A stretch of 64,000 nt of DNA from JAEULH01 sp963746275 (GTDB lineage: Bacteria; Pseudomonadota; Alphaproteobacteria; Rhodospirillales; Defluviicoccaceae). The position numbers were made by a program, and so were the translations under genes. The stretch is taken from assembly GCA_963746275.1 (NCBI GenBank), contig CAVVAX010000014.1, forward strand, positions 1 through 64,000, written 5' to 3'. Positions 12,639 to 24,503 of the stretch are shown here, piece by piece; position 1 is the stretch's first letter, and the number at the start of each line of letters is the position of its first letter. The notes beneath the pieces were generated by a model. That model had not been told where the DNA came from. It worked only from the letters and a program-made list of their open reading frames with translations, and ran no database searches.

Positions 12639-13091
12639 GTGCGCGGTCGCCTGGAAGAAGCGCTGAAGACGGCGACGCTGTCGCGGGATCGGCGGGCGAT
12701 GTCGACGCTACGCCTGATCCTGGCGGCCCTGCGCGATAGGGACATTGCCGAGCGCAGCAAGGGTAACCTCGCCGGGCTCAGCGACGAGCAGATCATCGCC
12801 CTGCTGCACTCCATGGTGAAGCAGCGGCGCGAAAGCATCTGTTTGTACGAGGCCGGCGGCCGGGAGGATCTTGCCCGCCAGGAGGCGGAAGAGATCACGG
12901 TCATCGAGCAGTTCATGCCGCCGCAGATGAGCGAGGCGGAGGTCGACGAGGCGGTGGGAGCCGTCATCGTCGAGACCGAAGCGAAGACGCTGAAGGACAT
13001 GGGCCGGGTCATGGCGGCACTGCGCGAGCGCTACGCCGGGCGGATGGACATGGCGCGAGCCGGCTCGCGGGTGAAGGGCCAGCTGACCTGA
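12639..13091 (+). CDS. GatB/YqeY family protein
   Basis: 150 residues starting with GTG, preceded by a good ribosome binding site (GGAGGCAGGAG). The family pattern is clear: LRLILAALRDRDIA near residue 27, IALLHSMVKQRRES, EITVIEQFMPPQMS and TLKDMGRVMAALRERYAG. YqeY proteins resemble the tail domain of the GatB amidotransferase subunit, which binds tRNA; their cellular role is not settled. The position directly upstream of dnaG and rpoD is the usual one in many bacteria. Confidence 0.9.
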   Translation: MRGRLEEALKTATLSRDRRAMSTLRLILAALRDRDIAERSKGNLAGLSDEQIIALLHSMVKQRRESICLYEAGGREDLARQEAEEITVIEQFMPPQMSEAEVDEAVGAVIVETEAKTLKDMGRVMAALRERYAGRMDMARAGSRVKGQLT

Positions 13092-13152
13092 TGCGGCCGC
13101 GGCCGGCGCCTATCCTTGCGGCCCACGGCCCCCGCGCGGGCGAAGAAGCCTC

Positions 13153-14974
13153 ATGCCGATCCCGGCCGAATTCCTCGACGAGCTGAAGGCGCGCGTCGAT
13201 CTGGTCGCCGTCGTCTCGCGGCACGTGGCGCTGACCCGACGCGGCCGCGAGCACCAGGGGCTCTGCCCGTTCCACCAGGAGAAGACGCCCTCGTTCACCG
13301 TCAACGAGCAGAAGGGCTTCTACCACTGCTTCGGCTGCGGCGCCCACGGCACCGCCATCGATTTCGTCATGCAGCACGAGCGCATGGGCTTTCGCGACGC
13401 GGTGGCCAGCCTGGCCGCGAGCGTCGGCCTGCCGATGCCCGTGGAGGAGCAACGCGACCGCGCCGGGGATGATCACCGAGCGTCTCTTTATGCCGCCAAC
13501 GAAGCGGCCGCGGCCCATTTCCAGGCGAGCCTGCGCTCGCCGGCTGGCCGCGAGGCGCTGGCCTACCTGCGCTACCGCGGCCTCGACGACGCGCTCATTG
13601 CCCGCTTCCGCCTCGGCTTCGCCCCGGACGGCGCGAGCCTGAGGCCGGTGCTGCATCGCGCCGGCTTCGCCGACGATGTTCTGATCACGGCGGGCCTGGT
13701 GGTGTGTCCCGAGGAGCCCGCGCGCCATCCCTACGACCGCTTCCGCGGCCGGGTGATGTTTCCGATCGAGGACGGCCGTGGCCGGATCGTGGGCTTCGGC
13801 GGCCGCGCCATGGGCGACGCGCAGCCCAAGTACCTCAATACCGGAGAGACGGAGATCTTCCACAAGGGCAGCCTGCTCTACGGCCTCGACCGCTGCCGCC
13901 GAGGCTGCCCGCCGGCGCAGCTTGCTGGTGGTGGTGGAAGGCTACATGGACGTGATCGGGCTGGCCCGGGCCGGCATTGATTATGCCGTGGCGCCCCTCG
14001 GTACGGCCCTGACCGAAGAGCAGTTACGCCTGCTGTGGCGGCAGGTTCCCGAGCCGGTCCTGTGCTTCGACCCCGACCGGGCCGGCCGGCGGGCGGCGAT
14101 GCGGGCAGCCGACCGGGCCCTGCCGCTGCTGCGCCCAGGTTTCGGGCTCAGGTTCGCCTTCCTCGCCACCGACACCGGCGACGACCCCGATGGCGTCGCC
14201 CGGCGCTATCCGCGGCAGTTCCTCGAGCGAGCCATTGCCGATGCGGTGGCCTTGTCGGAGGTGCTGTTCTGGATGGAGACGGGCGGGCTGGCGGCGGTCG
14301 CGGCCGAGGATCGGGCGGCGGTCGATGCGCGCCTGCGCAAGCGGCTGGAGCGGGTGGGCGACGGCGACGTCCGGGCGCACTTCATGCGCGCCTTCCGCGA
14401 CCGGCTGTGGCAGAAGGCGGTGCAGCGCCGGGGCAAGGTCCTCAAGCGCTGGGTCCGCGACGAGGCCCCTCCGCCGGTGGCGTCGTCCCGCCAGCAGGCT
14501 CGCCCTCAGCCCGCCGTGGTTGCCGCCGAGCGGACGCTGCTCGCCGCGCTGCTCGCCCATCCCCAGGCTTTCTCGCATCTGGAGGAGGATCTGGGCTCGG
14601 TGGTCTTTGCAACGCCGGAGCTCGAGTGCCTGCGCCAGCAGTTGGTGAGCATCGTCTCCGCGGACGCGGCGGGCGGCCCGGACGAACTCGCCGTAGCGCT
14701 GCGTGCGGGAGGCTTCGGCGAGACGGTAGCCGAGCTTCTCCGCGATCCGCTGCTGGCCAGGCATCGTGCGCTCGCTGCGGATGCGCCGGCCGAGGATCTC
14801 GATGCGCTATGGCAGGAGAACGTCGCCGTGATAAGGGCGGCGAACGAGCGTACGGCCGAAGCCGGCACTCGAGAGGAGGTCGCCGAGGCTGCCGGGGGCG
14901 ACGAGGCCATGGCGCGGCGCCGGCTGCTCAAGCTCGCCCAGCTGGGCGAGGCCGATGGCGACGAGCAAGGCTGA
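13153..14974 (+). CDS. dnaG: DNA primase, one frameshift
   Basis: About 606 residues across one break. The N-terminal CHC2 zinc ribbon (CPFHQEKTPSF ... CFGCGAHG, about residues 37-65) is intact, followed by the catalytic core (RFRGRVMFPI, IVGFGGR) and the Toprim domain (LVVVEGYMDVIGLA, then CFDPDRAG with its DxD acids). The frame slips around 13885-13915, between LLYGLDR and AAEAARRRSLLVVVEGY. The gene is essential, so an indel in the data is far likelier than a pseudogene. The C-terminal helicase-interaction domain follows to 14974. DnaG makes RNA primers at the replication fork. It lies between yqeY and rpoD, the classical macromolecular-synthesis arrangement. Confidence 0.93.
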
Positions 14975-15377
14975 CCTGTGCCCTCTGTTCCTCACGGGCA
15001 AACGCATTTGTCACCATGACTTGACGCGGAAGAGAAGCAACGCTACCTCGAAATTGGCAACCTTGCGGTTCGCAATGGGGTGCGCCGAGGCGTGCGCCGG
15101 CGTCGCCGATCGTGATTGTCCCTCGCGGTTTCGGGATAGACAGAGCGTTGCGGTGTAGAAAAGCATTGCCCTTGTCCGGCGGCCGAGCGCTGTTCATGTG
15201 TTTCGCAAGCGGCGCCGGATCGAGCGGTCAGTGTGCCGCGGGCCGCGGCGGGCTTCGTGGCCGGATCCCGGGGCCCATCAGGAACAGCTTGTTGGTACGA
15301 TGACCGTGGTGATCGTCCGGCGGCGTACCGCCGCCGGCCTACGTTCGCGTTGGTGAAATGTCAGCGACGGGGGATAG
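14975..15377. other. dnaG-rpoD intergenic region, no gene seen
   Basis: 403 bases with no supported gene. A weak sigma-70-like candidate (TTGACG at about 15022, 17-base spacer, TACCTC) is the only promoter-like element I noticed; it would need mapping. Confidence 0.5.
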
Positions 15378-17552
<2,175 letters not shown>

Positions 17553-17567
17553 TCCAGGCGATAGACA

Positions 17568-17597
17568 GTGATGGCCGCGACAAGTGCGGCCATGACG
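17568..17597. repeat. Short dispersed palindrome, family B
   Basis: GATGGCCGC...GCGGCCATGAC inverted arms, just after the rpoD stop; possibly also part of its transcript end. Confidence 0.55.
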
Positions 17598-17703
17598 GCA
17601 GGGGAGCGAGCGGCGGCTTCTCCGCAACCCTATCCGTCACGGCCGGATGACGGGACGTGATCCGGCCGTCCAGCGAGCCAGCGCCGGCATGCCGCCCATC
17701 GCC

Positions 17704-17780
17704 GGGCCCGTAGCTCAATTGGTTAGAGCCGGCCGCTCATAACGGTCTGGTTGCAGGTTCGAGTCCTGCCGGGCCCACCA
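17704..17780 (+). tRNA. tRNA with CAT anticodon, probably tRNA-Ile2
   Basis: A 77-base cloverleaf with encoded CCA. The acceptor stem GGGCCCG/CGGGCCC is perfectly paired, the D arm is GCTC...GAGC, and the anticodon stem GGCCG/CGGTC encloses the loop CTCATAA (anticodon CAT). The T arm is GCAGG/CCTGC with TTCGAGT. A paired first base and no GGG/CCC anticodon stem argue against initiator tRNA. Its overall form resembles the lysidine-modified tRNA-Ile2 rather than elongator Met, but sequence alone does not fully exclude Met. Confidence 0.9.
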
Positions 17781-17873
17781 ATTCCAAGAAACTCCGTTAA
17801 CTATGCCACCATTCTTACTTAAAAGAAGCCGTTAGCGGCTACTTACCGGTCGACATCCATGATCACATAATGC

Positions 17874-17956
17874 CGTCATCGCGAGCCGCGAAGCGGCGTG
17901 GCGATCCAGAGAAGCTTCTGGATTGCTTCGTCGGCTGCCGCCTCCTCGCAATGATG
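17874..17956. repeat. Family A palindromic repeat (copy 2)
   Basis: Reverse orientation relative to the 11025 copy: begins CGTCATCGCGAGCCGCG and ends CCTCCTCGCAATGATG. The region 17781-18245 holds this copy, a family B palindrome and a half copy of A, and no supported gene. Confidence 0.75.
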
Positions 17957-18013
17957 GCTAGTCGTTCTAGTGTAAAATCATGACAACTTTGCTAGAGCCT
18001 TGATGGACAGGAG

Positions 18014-18044
18014 TGGATGGTCGCAATGAGTGCGGCCATGACGG
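18014..18044. repeat. Short dispersed palindrome, family B
   Basis: TGGATGGTCGC...GCGGCCATGACGG arms around AATGAGT, between two family A copies. Confidence 0.5.
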
Positions 18045-18056
18045 CTCACATAATGC

Positions 18057-18100
18057 CGTCATCGCGAGCCGCACAGCGGCGTGGCGATCCAGAAAAGTGC
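18057..18100. repeat. Family A repeat, half copy (copy 3)
   Basis: Starts like the copy at 17874 (CGTCATCGCGAGCCGC, GGCGTGGCGATCCAGA) but lacks the second arm, so it is truncated. Confidence 0.6.
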
Positions 18101-18245
18101 TGACCCGCCTCAGCGTGCATCAACACACGTAAAATGTTATATGCTGAATTTTTACATGGCGCTAAGATCATTTCTCGCACATATACAAGCGGGACCGAGT
18201 TGATTTTGCCGGAGCAGCAGGCGCGATCCGGCCATGGAGCCCGAC

Positions 18246-18889
18246 ATGGAGCATTTTCCAGCGTTCTTCGCCCTCAGGGGTCGCCAGGTCACGGTGGTCG
18301 GCGGCGGGGTGGCTGCCTACCGCAAGGCCCGGCTGCTCGTCGAGGCCGGCGCATGCGTCACCGTCGTGGCGCCCCGGCTTGGCTCGGAGATGGCGGCGCT
18401 GGTCGAGCAGGGGAGCATGTCGGTCACCGCGCCGGGGTGTTTGCTCCCGAAGCCCTGGATGGGCAGACGCTGGTCATTGCCGCGACCGGCATCCATGCCG
18501 TCGATGCGGCGGTGTCCGCCGCGGCGCAGGCGCGCGGCCTGCCGGTCAACGTCGTCGATGCGCCGAATCTCAGCACCTTCATCATGCCCGCGGTGGTCCG
18601 CCGCGATCCGGTCACCGTGGCAATCTCCACCGGCGGCGCCGCGCCTGTCCTGGCGCGCGCGATCCGCGCCCGGCTGGAGGCGCTGCTGCCGGCCAACCTC
18701 GGCCGGCTCGCCCGTTTTGCGGACGGCTTTCGCGGCGCCGTGAAGGCCACGCACGAGGGCGAGACGGAACGGCGCCGGTTCTGGGAGCGGTTCTTCGCCG
18801 GCCCCATCGCCGCCGCGGTGCTCGACGGCGACGAGCGCTGGGCGCGCGAGCGCATGCTCGACGCAGTCAACCGTCAGGTCCGCGGATGA
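18246..18889 (+). CDS. Precorrin-2 dehydrogenase/ferrochelatase (CysG N-terminal type), frameshifted
   Basis: About 213 residues. The start MEHFPAFFALRGRQVTVVGGG is typical, with a Rossmann NAD motif VVGGGVAAYRKARLL. The frame slips near 18430, and the family sequence continues as APEALDGQTLVIAATG, then VNVVDAPNLSTFIMPAVVRR (substrate site) and ISTGGAAPVLARAIR. Known role: oxidation of precorrin-2 to sirohydrochlorin and, in some members, iron insertion to make siroheme. Siroheme is the cofactor of the sulfite reductase encoded 1 kb downstream, so the neighbourhood is consistent. An alternative ATG at 18234 adds four residues. The stop overlaps the next start (ATGA). Confidence 0.8.
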
Positions 18890-19661
18890 CGATAGCGCAG
18901 GTGTCGTCGCGCTGGTCGGAGCCGGGCCGGGCGATCCGGATCTGCTCACCCTGCGCGCCGTCCGGCTGCTGGAGGAGGCCGACGTCATCGTCCACGACCG
19001 GCTGGTAAGCCCCAGCGTCCTCGACCGGGCCAGGCGCGACGCGGACCGGATCGACGTCGGCAAACGGCAGGGGAGCGGCGGCGAAGAGCCAGGACGAGAT
19101 CAACGCGCTGCTGCTCGCCGAGGCGCGCGCGGGCAGGCGCGTCGTCCGGCTGAAGGGCGGCGATCCCTTCGTCTTCGGCCGCGGCGGCGAGGAGGCGGAG
19201 TACCTCGCAGCGCCACGGCGTCCGCGTCACGATCGTGCCGGGGATTACCGCCGCGACCGCCTGCGCCGCCGCCGCCGGCATCCCGCTCACCCACCGCGAC
19301 CACGTCCAGGCGCTGACCTTGGTCACCGGCCAGGGCCGCGACGGCGAGCCGGACCTCGACTGGGCCAGCCTTGCCAGCGGCCGGCAGACACATCGCCGTC
19401 TACATGGGCCGTGCCAGCGCCGGGCTGATCGCGGAGCGGCTGATCTCGGCAGGCGCCGATCCGGCGACGCCGGCCGCCATCATCGAGAACGGGACGCTGC
19501 CGAACCAGCGGATCGAGACGGCGCCGCTCCGCGCGCTGGGACGGCTCGCAGAGGCGGATGGCGGCGACGGACCGGGGCGGGGCCCGGCGCTGTTCGTCAT
19601 CGGCGAGGTGGTGCGCAAGGCCAAGGCGTGGGCCGCACCGGCGCTGCGCCAGGCGGTCTAG
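18886..19661 (+). CDS. cobA: Uroporphyrinogen-III C-methyltransferase, several frameshifts
   Basis: Homology to SUMT is continuous only when at least four one-base slips are allowed, near 18900, 19082, 19206 and 19386. The pieces read in order: VALVGAGPGDPDLLTLRAV (SAM site), EADVIVHDRLV, VVRLKGGDPFVFGRGGEE, VTIVPGITAATACAAAAGIP (signature), AVYMGRASAGLIAERL, and an intact C-terminus to 19661. It methylates uroporphyrinogen III twice to precorrin-2, the substrate of the preceding gene product; in enterics the two are fused as CysG. The density of breaks is high, yet every conserved motif survives, which favours sequencing error. Confidence 0.8.
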
Positions 19662-19677
19662 GATCTGGGAGCAGCCG

Positions 19678-19954
19678 ATGCCGCAACAGGTTCTCACCGC
19701 CAACCGGCTCTGCGACGGCGTCGTTGTCTTCCTTGACGCCCAGGGAGGCTGGGCGGAGCACATCGCCGCCGCCCGCGTCGTCGACAAGACTGACGCCGAA
19801 GCGTTGACGGAAGCGGGCGAGGCGACCGCCGCGGAGGTGATCGCCCCTTACCTGATCGACGTCACCATGGAGGCCAATGGTCCCCTGCCGCTCCGCTACC
19901 GCGAGCGGATCCGCGCCTTCGGCCCGTCCATCCATCCCGGAATTCGCCAAGTAA
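19678..19954 (+). CDS. DUF2849 family small protein, end frameshifted
   Basis: About 91 residues beginning MPQQVLTANRLCDGVVVFLD, the characteristic DUF2849 start, with later AAEVIAPYLIDV and the ending LRYRERIRAFGPSIHPEF. One extra G near 19939 shifts the last residues; removing it gives EFAK and a stop at 19952-19954. DUF2849 genes regularly precede the sulfite-reductase gene in alphaproteobacterial cysteine clusters, but their biochemical role is unknown to me. It lies 16 bases upstream of cysI and was probably co-transcribed with it. Confidence 0.75.
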
Positions 19955-19970
19955 GCAACGCGGGGTCAGC

Positions 19971-21640
19971 ATGTATCGCTACGACGAGTTCGATCACGCC
20001 TTCGTCCACGAGCGGGTCGCCCAGTTCCGCGACCAGGCGGCGCGGCGGCTGTCGGGCGACCTCACCGAGGAGGAGTTCCGCCCGCACCGACTGATGAACG
20101 GGCTCTACCTGCAGCTCCACGCCTACATGCTGCGCGTCGCCATCCCCTACGGCACGCTGTCGTCGCGGCAGATGCGCAAGCTCGCCCACATCGCCCGGCG
20201 CTACGACCGCGGCTACGGCCATTTCACCACCCGGCAGAACATCCAGTACAACTGGCCGGCCTTGCGCGACGTGCCGGACATCCTCGCCGAGCTCGCCGAG
20301 GTCGAGATGCACGCCATCCAGACCAGCGGCAACTGCATCCGCAACGTCACCGCCGACCAGTTCGCCGGCGTCGCCGCCGACGAGATCGAGGATCCGCGCA
20401 TCTACGCCGAGATCATCCGGCAGTGGTCGAGCCTCCACCCCGAGTTCTCGTTCCTGCCGCGGAAGTTCAAGATCGCGGTGACCGGCGCCGCCGAGGATCG
20501 CGCCGCCGTCGCCTTCCACGACATCGGGCTCAGGATCGTCCGCGCCGAGGACGGGGCCGAGGATGGCGAGGTCGGCTTCGAGGTGATCGTCGGCGGCGGC
20601 CAGGGGCGCACGCCGATGATCGGCAAGGTGATCCGGCCATTCCTGCCGAAGGAGCACCTGCTCTCGTATCTCGAGGCGATCCTCCGGGTCTACAACCTGC
20701 TCGGCCGGCGCGACAACCTGTTCAAGGCGCGGATCAAGATCCTGGTCCACGAGGTCGGCGCCGAGACCTTCACCGGCATGGTCGAGGAGGAGTGGGAGCA
20801 GATCAAGGGCGGTCCGGTCGAACTGCCCGAGGGCGAGCTGGAGCGGATCCTCGCCTATTTCGCGCCGCCCGCCTACGAGCGGCTGCCGGCGCTCACGCCC
20901 GGCCTTCGAGGCGCGCAAGTTCGAGGACCGCGGACTTCGCCCGCTGGGCCGAGGTCAACCTGTTCCCCCACAAGCAGCCGGGCTACGCGGTCGTCAACCT
21001 CTCGCTGAAGCCGGAGGGCGAGCCGCCGGGCGATGCCACCGCCGAGCAGATGGACGCGATCGCCGACCTCGCCGACCGCTACAGCCTGGCGGAGATCCGG
21101 GTCACCCACGAGCAGAACCTGGTCCTACCCTACGTCAAGCAGGCCGACCTCTACGCCCTCTGGCAGGAGCTCGTGCCGCTGGGCCTCGCCACCGCCAACA
21201 TCGGCCGGGTCACCGACATCATCGCCTGCCCCGGGCTCGACTACTGCAGCCTGGCCAATGCCCGCTCGATCCCGATCGCGCAGCAGATCACCCGGCGGTT
21301 CAGCGACCTCGCCCGGATCCACGACATCGACGAGCTCAGGATCAAGATCTCCGGCTGCATCAATGCCTGCGGTCACCACCACGTCGGCCACATCGGCATT
21401 CTCGGCGTCGACAAGAAGGGCGAGGAGTTCTACCAGATCACGCTCGGCGGCGACGCGACGCAGACCGCGGCGATCGGCGCCATCATCGGCCCGGCGTTCT
21501 CCGCATCGGAGGTTGTCGACGCGGTCGAAACCCTCATCGACACCTACGTCGCGATCCGCGAGCCCGGCGAGCGGTTCCTCGACACCTACCGCCGCGTCGG
21601 CCCGGCGCCGTTCAAGGAGAAACTCTATGCCACTCATTAA
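19971..21640 (+). CDS. cysI: Nitrite/sulfite reductase, siroheme type (CysI-like), two slips
   Basis: About 556 residues of the two-repeat siroheme reductase fold. Substrate/siroheme residues are visible in YGHFTTRQNIQYNWP and TSGNCIRNVT. The C-terminal half has the cluster-binding cysteines CPGLDYC (C-x5-C) and CINAC (C-x3-C), which bridge the [4Fe-4S] centre to siroheme. Two single extra bases near 20898 and 20925 interrupt the frame around AFEARKFEDR-DFARWAEVN. Expected reaction: six-electron reduction of sulfite to sulfide in cysteine synthesis. A nitrite role is less likely, given cysH and DUF934 downstream. It overlaps the next gene by 14 bases. Confidence 0.87.
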
Positions 21641-22130
21641 GGGGGAGCGATCGTCGAGGACGACTGGGTGAGCGTCGGCGACGATGAGCCGCTACCGCCG
21701 GCCCGGCCGGCCATCGTCTCGCTCAAGCGCTGGCAGGCCGAACGGGACGCGCTCGGCGGGCGCAACGCGCCCATCGGGGTTCGGCTGGAGAGCTCGGACC
21801 AGGCGAAGGACGATCGCGGCGGACCTGGGCCGGCTGGCGCTGGTCGCCATCGCCTTTCCCACCTTCCGCGACGGCCGCGGCTTCTCCACCGCGAGGCTGC
21901 TGCGCGAACGCTACGGCTTCAAGGGCGAGCTCCGCGCGATCGGCAACGTCTTCCGCGACCAGTTCCTGTTCATGCACCGCTGCGGCTTCGACGCCTACGA
22001 GGTCGCCGACGCCCGCGAGGCCGAGGCCTTCGCGGCGGCGCTGGCCTCGTTCTCGGTGGTCTACCAGCGCACCGGCGACGGCCGGACGCCGGCGACGGCG
22101 CTGCGCCAGCTGCGGCGGGCGGCGGAATGA
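21627..22130 (+). CDS. DUF934 family protein, two slips
   Basis: About 167 residues. The N-terminus needs one extra G in the GGGGG run at about 21642 to read MPLIKGGAIVEDDWV, and one fewer base near 21812 to join to TIAADLGRLALVAIAFPTFRDG. The rest, FSTARLLRERYGFKGELRAIGNVFRDQ and HRCGFDAYEV, is characteristic of DUF934. This family is consistently placed between the sulfite reductase and cysH in proteobacteria and is thought to help sulfite reduction; its exact function is unresolved. It overlaps both neighbours, so it is translationally coupled. Confidence 0.8.
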
Positions 22131-22901
22131 GCGGCGCCTCGTCGCTGGCCCGGGTGGAGCGTATGCTTCCGGCCGAGGCCGAAGCCGAACTGGCGCTGCG
22201 GGCCGAGGCGCTGTCGGCGCGCCAGGCCGAGGCCGAGCCCGCGGACCTGCTCCGGGTCATGATCGAGTGAGGAGTTCGCCGGCGAGATCGCGCTCGTCTC
22301 CTCGTTCGGCGCGGAAGCCGCGGTGCTGCTGCACATGGTCGCCGACATCGACACCTCGACCCCGGTCGTCTTCCTCAACACCGGCAAGCTGTTCGGCGAG
22401 ACGCTCCGCTACCGCGACCAGCTCGTCAGCCGCCTGGGCTTGCGGGATGTGCGCACCGTCGCCCCCGACCCGGAACAGCTTCGCCGGATCGATCCGGAGG
22501 AGGTGCTCTGGTACGGCAACCCGGACATGTGCTGCTACGTCCGTAAGGTCGAGCCGCTGCACCGGGCGCTCGAACCGTTCGCCGCCTCCATCTCCGGGCG
22601 CAAGCGCTACCATGGCGAGGGGCGGAGCGACCTGCCGCTGGTCGAGGCCATCGACGGGCGCATCCGGGTCAACCCGCTGGCGACCTGGGGCAAGGCCGAG
22701 ATCGACGGCTACTTCGAGGCGCACGACCTGCCGCGCCATCCGCTGGAAGCGGACGGCTTCCTCTCGATCGGCTGCATGCCCTGCACCGACCGCGTCGCCC
22801 CGGACGAGGACGTTCGCGCCGGCCGCTGGCGCGGCAAGGAGAAGACCGAGTGCGGCATCCACGCACCCCGCGCGCAGTGGCGGGTCATGGGCATCGATTG
22901 A
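22127..22901 (+). CDS. cysH: Adenylyl-sulfate (APS) reductase, thioredoxin-dependent, one frameshift
   Basis: About 257 residues. The N-terminal part ends at an apparent stop at 22268-22270. Skipping one T there restores EEFAGEIALVSSFGAEAAVLLH, the PP-loop region. Two cysteine pairs, CCYVRKVEPL and SIGCMPCTD, are the [4Fe-4S] ligands that mark plant/bacterial-type APS reductases rather than the cluster-free PAPS reductase. The C-terminal KTECGIH carries the redox-active cysteine. Reaction: APS plus thioredoxin gives sulfite and AMP. The start overlaps DUF934 (ATGA). It ends the sulfate-assimilation operon; the next gene is compositionally foreign. Confidence 0.87.
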
Positions 22902-23002
22902 GCACCGATCTGCTTCCTCTGAAAGGCCTGCTTTGGCAGGTTGACGGTATGGCCGCTTCACACTACACTTCACAGGTTATGGAGACGAAGAGGGCCGCCG
23001 GC

Positions 23003-23818
23003 ATGCCAAGGAGCGTTGCACTCAAGGGCGGCCCGCCTAAAGAGATAGAGCTTCCATATGCGCCGCTGGTGCGCGTGATAGCGCAGGCGCGATACGCGCC
23101 CATACTAGCGATCCGCAATCCAGATGAAACAGCCAGATTTCAAGAGCTGATCCGCGGGAGCTACCCTTTTCTTCAGGAAGAACGCGCTCACCATATTGTG
23201 ATTGCTCCGCTGGGAACTCCTTCTACACGAGAGGAGATGATATGGCGTTTTAGTGATCGCGAGAAGAACCCGTTGTGGAGGGTTTCTTTGAGCGTCGATT
23301 TTGTCGCGCTGGAAACTTCCGCTTATACGAGTTGCGATGACTTTCTGAGCCGCTTTGAGCATATCGTCGAAGCTCTAGAGAACTCATTTAAGCCCGCCGA
23401 ATGCCAGAGGCTTGGCATTCGGTATATTGATCGCCTTGTCGGAGAGGGAGCCGAAAGGGTTGGGCAGTTAATCTGTCCTAAGATCCTTGGGATTGCGCTG
23501 GAGGATGGCGAGCCGCCCGTGTCCTTAGCGGAGGCGGTGCTGCACTTGATGACCGAAGCGGCGTTCGCTGCAGAGGAGGGGCAGATAAATGCGCGTTGGG
23601 GTAGCTTGCCCGGTAACGCGACCTATGATCCCAGTTCCCTTGAGGCGATAGCCCAGCCAAGTTGGGTCCTTGACCTTGATATGTTTACAACCTCCGCACT
23701 GGGATTTGAACCTGGCCCGTTAGCTAGAATTTCTAGATCTTTTTCCGAGCGGATTTACTTTGTCTTTCGCGAAATTGTTACGGACGAATTCCTTAGGTTC
23801 TACGGTGGTAAGGCATGA
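23003..23818 (+). CDS. TIGR04255 family protein
   Basis: 271 residues from the chosen ATG, which has a GAAGAGG ribosome site; in-frame ATGs at 22979 and 22949 could extend it. The pattern LPYAPLVRVIAQARYAPI near the start, ECQRLGIRYIDRL in the middle, and a C-terminal SFSERIYFVFREIVTDEFLRFYG match what I know of the sporadically distributed TIGR04255 family, whose function is unknown. Codons use more A/T than the flanking genes, indicating recent acquisition. It is the first gene of a compact three-gene unit; its stop overlaps the next start (ATGA). Confidence 0.7.
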   Translation: MPRSVALKGGPPKEIELPYAPLVRVIAQARYAPILAIRNPDETARFQELIRGSYPFLQEERAHHIVIAPLGTPSTREEMIWRFSDREKNPLWRVSLSVDFVALETSAYTSCDDFLSRFEHIVEALENSFKPAECQRLGIRYIDRLVGEGAERVGQLICPKILGIALEDGEPPVSLAEAVLHLMTEAAFAAEEGQINARWGSLPGNATYDPSSLEAIAQPSWVLDLDMFTTSALGFEPGPLARISRSFSERIYFVFREIVTDEFLRFYGGKA

Positions 23819-24492
23819 AGATTATGGGTCTTCGGCAGCATCACTTCTCTCCAACCTCGGCGGTGGGTTCTATGTTTCCGTCGCCGCTTGGCGCTGCAAC
23901 TGTGGCAGCAGTTGCCGCTTCTCTATTGCTGACTAGGAGTACGTCGAGCCGGGCTACCGCAGGCGCTTACCGCCTAAGTCCGGAACCTGAGCTAACGAGC
24001 GCAGCACCTCCGGCGCGTGTTGATCTGGCGCCATCGGAGAGCACTGCCGCAGCTGTCCTGGAGATACGTCGGATCTCCGGATTGACGTGGGATGAGTTAG
24101 CGGATCTGTTTGAGGTGTCGCGGCGTAGCGTTCATCACTGGGCCAGCGGAAAACAACTTAGCGCCGAGCATGAGCAGAGCCTGCGCGGCGTATTGACCGC
24201 GATGAGGTATCTGGATAGAGGTGAGGCTGCGGCTACGCGCGCTCTGCTACTCGCCGACAACGCCGTGGGCGCGTCCATTTTCGAGCTTTTGAAGGAGGGC
24301 TTCTGTGATGAGGCTGTGGCGCTGGGGTCGCCCGGCATAAGGGCTTCGCGGGCGCCGCGGCCTTTATCGCGGGACGCGATCGAAGCGCGGCGTGTGCCAC
24401 ATCCAGCCTTGTTGCTGGGAGCGGAGCAGGACCGCCCCGCCGTTCCGAGCAGGCCCAGGGTGGCGCGCGCAGCGCGCGTGGAAAAGTCATGA
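23815..24492 (+). CDS. Helix-turn-helix domain protein of an accessory cassette
   Basis: 225 residues. Residues of about 25-42 (PLGAATVAAVAASLLLT) are hydrophobic and could be a membrane segment or a buried helix. Around residues 80-120 there is a helix-turn-helix of XRE type: LEIRRISGLTWDELADLFEVSRRSVHHWASGKQ in outline, followed by a helical stretch. The C-terminus is basic and proline-rich, with no known domain visible. The start overlaps the TIGR04255 gene, implying coupled translation. The protein could regulate the cassette or be a DNA-targeting component; neither is shown. GC is lower in its first two thirds than in the flanking core genes. Confidence 0.65.
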   Translation: MKIMGLRQHHFSPTSAVGSMFPSPLGAATVAAVAASLLLTRSTSSRATAGAYRLSPEPELTSAAPPARVDLAPSESTAAAVLEIRRISGLTWDELADLFEVSRRSVHHWASGKQLSAEHEQSLRGVLTAMRYLDRGEAAATRALLLADNAVGASIFELLKEGFCDEAVALGSPGIRASRAPRPLSRDAIEARRVPHPALLLGAEQDRPAVPSRPRVARAARVEKS

Positions 24493-24503
24493 GATGAGAA
24501 ATA

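Noticed and set aside
17704..17780. Initiator tRNA-Met
   Set aside because: First base pair is G-C and the anticodon stem lacks the three G-C pairs of initiators.
18246..19661. Siroheme genes as true pseudogenes because of five or more frameshifts
   Set aside because: All conserved motifs remain, the operon context is intact, and essential genes in the same window show the same type of slip.
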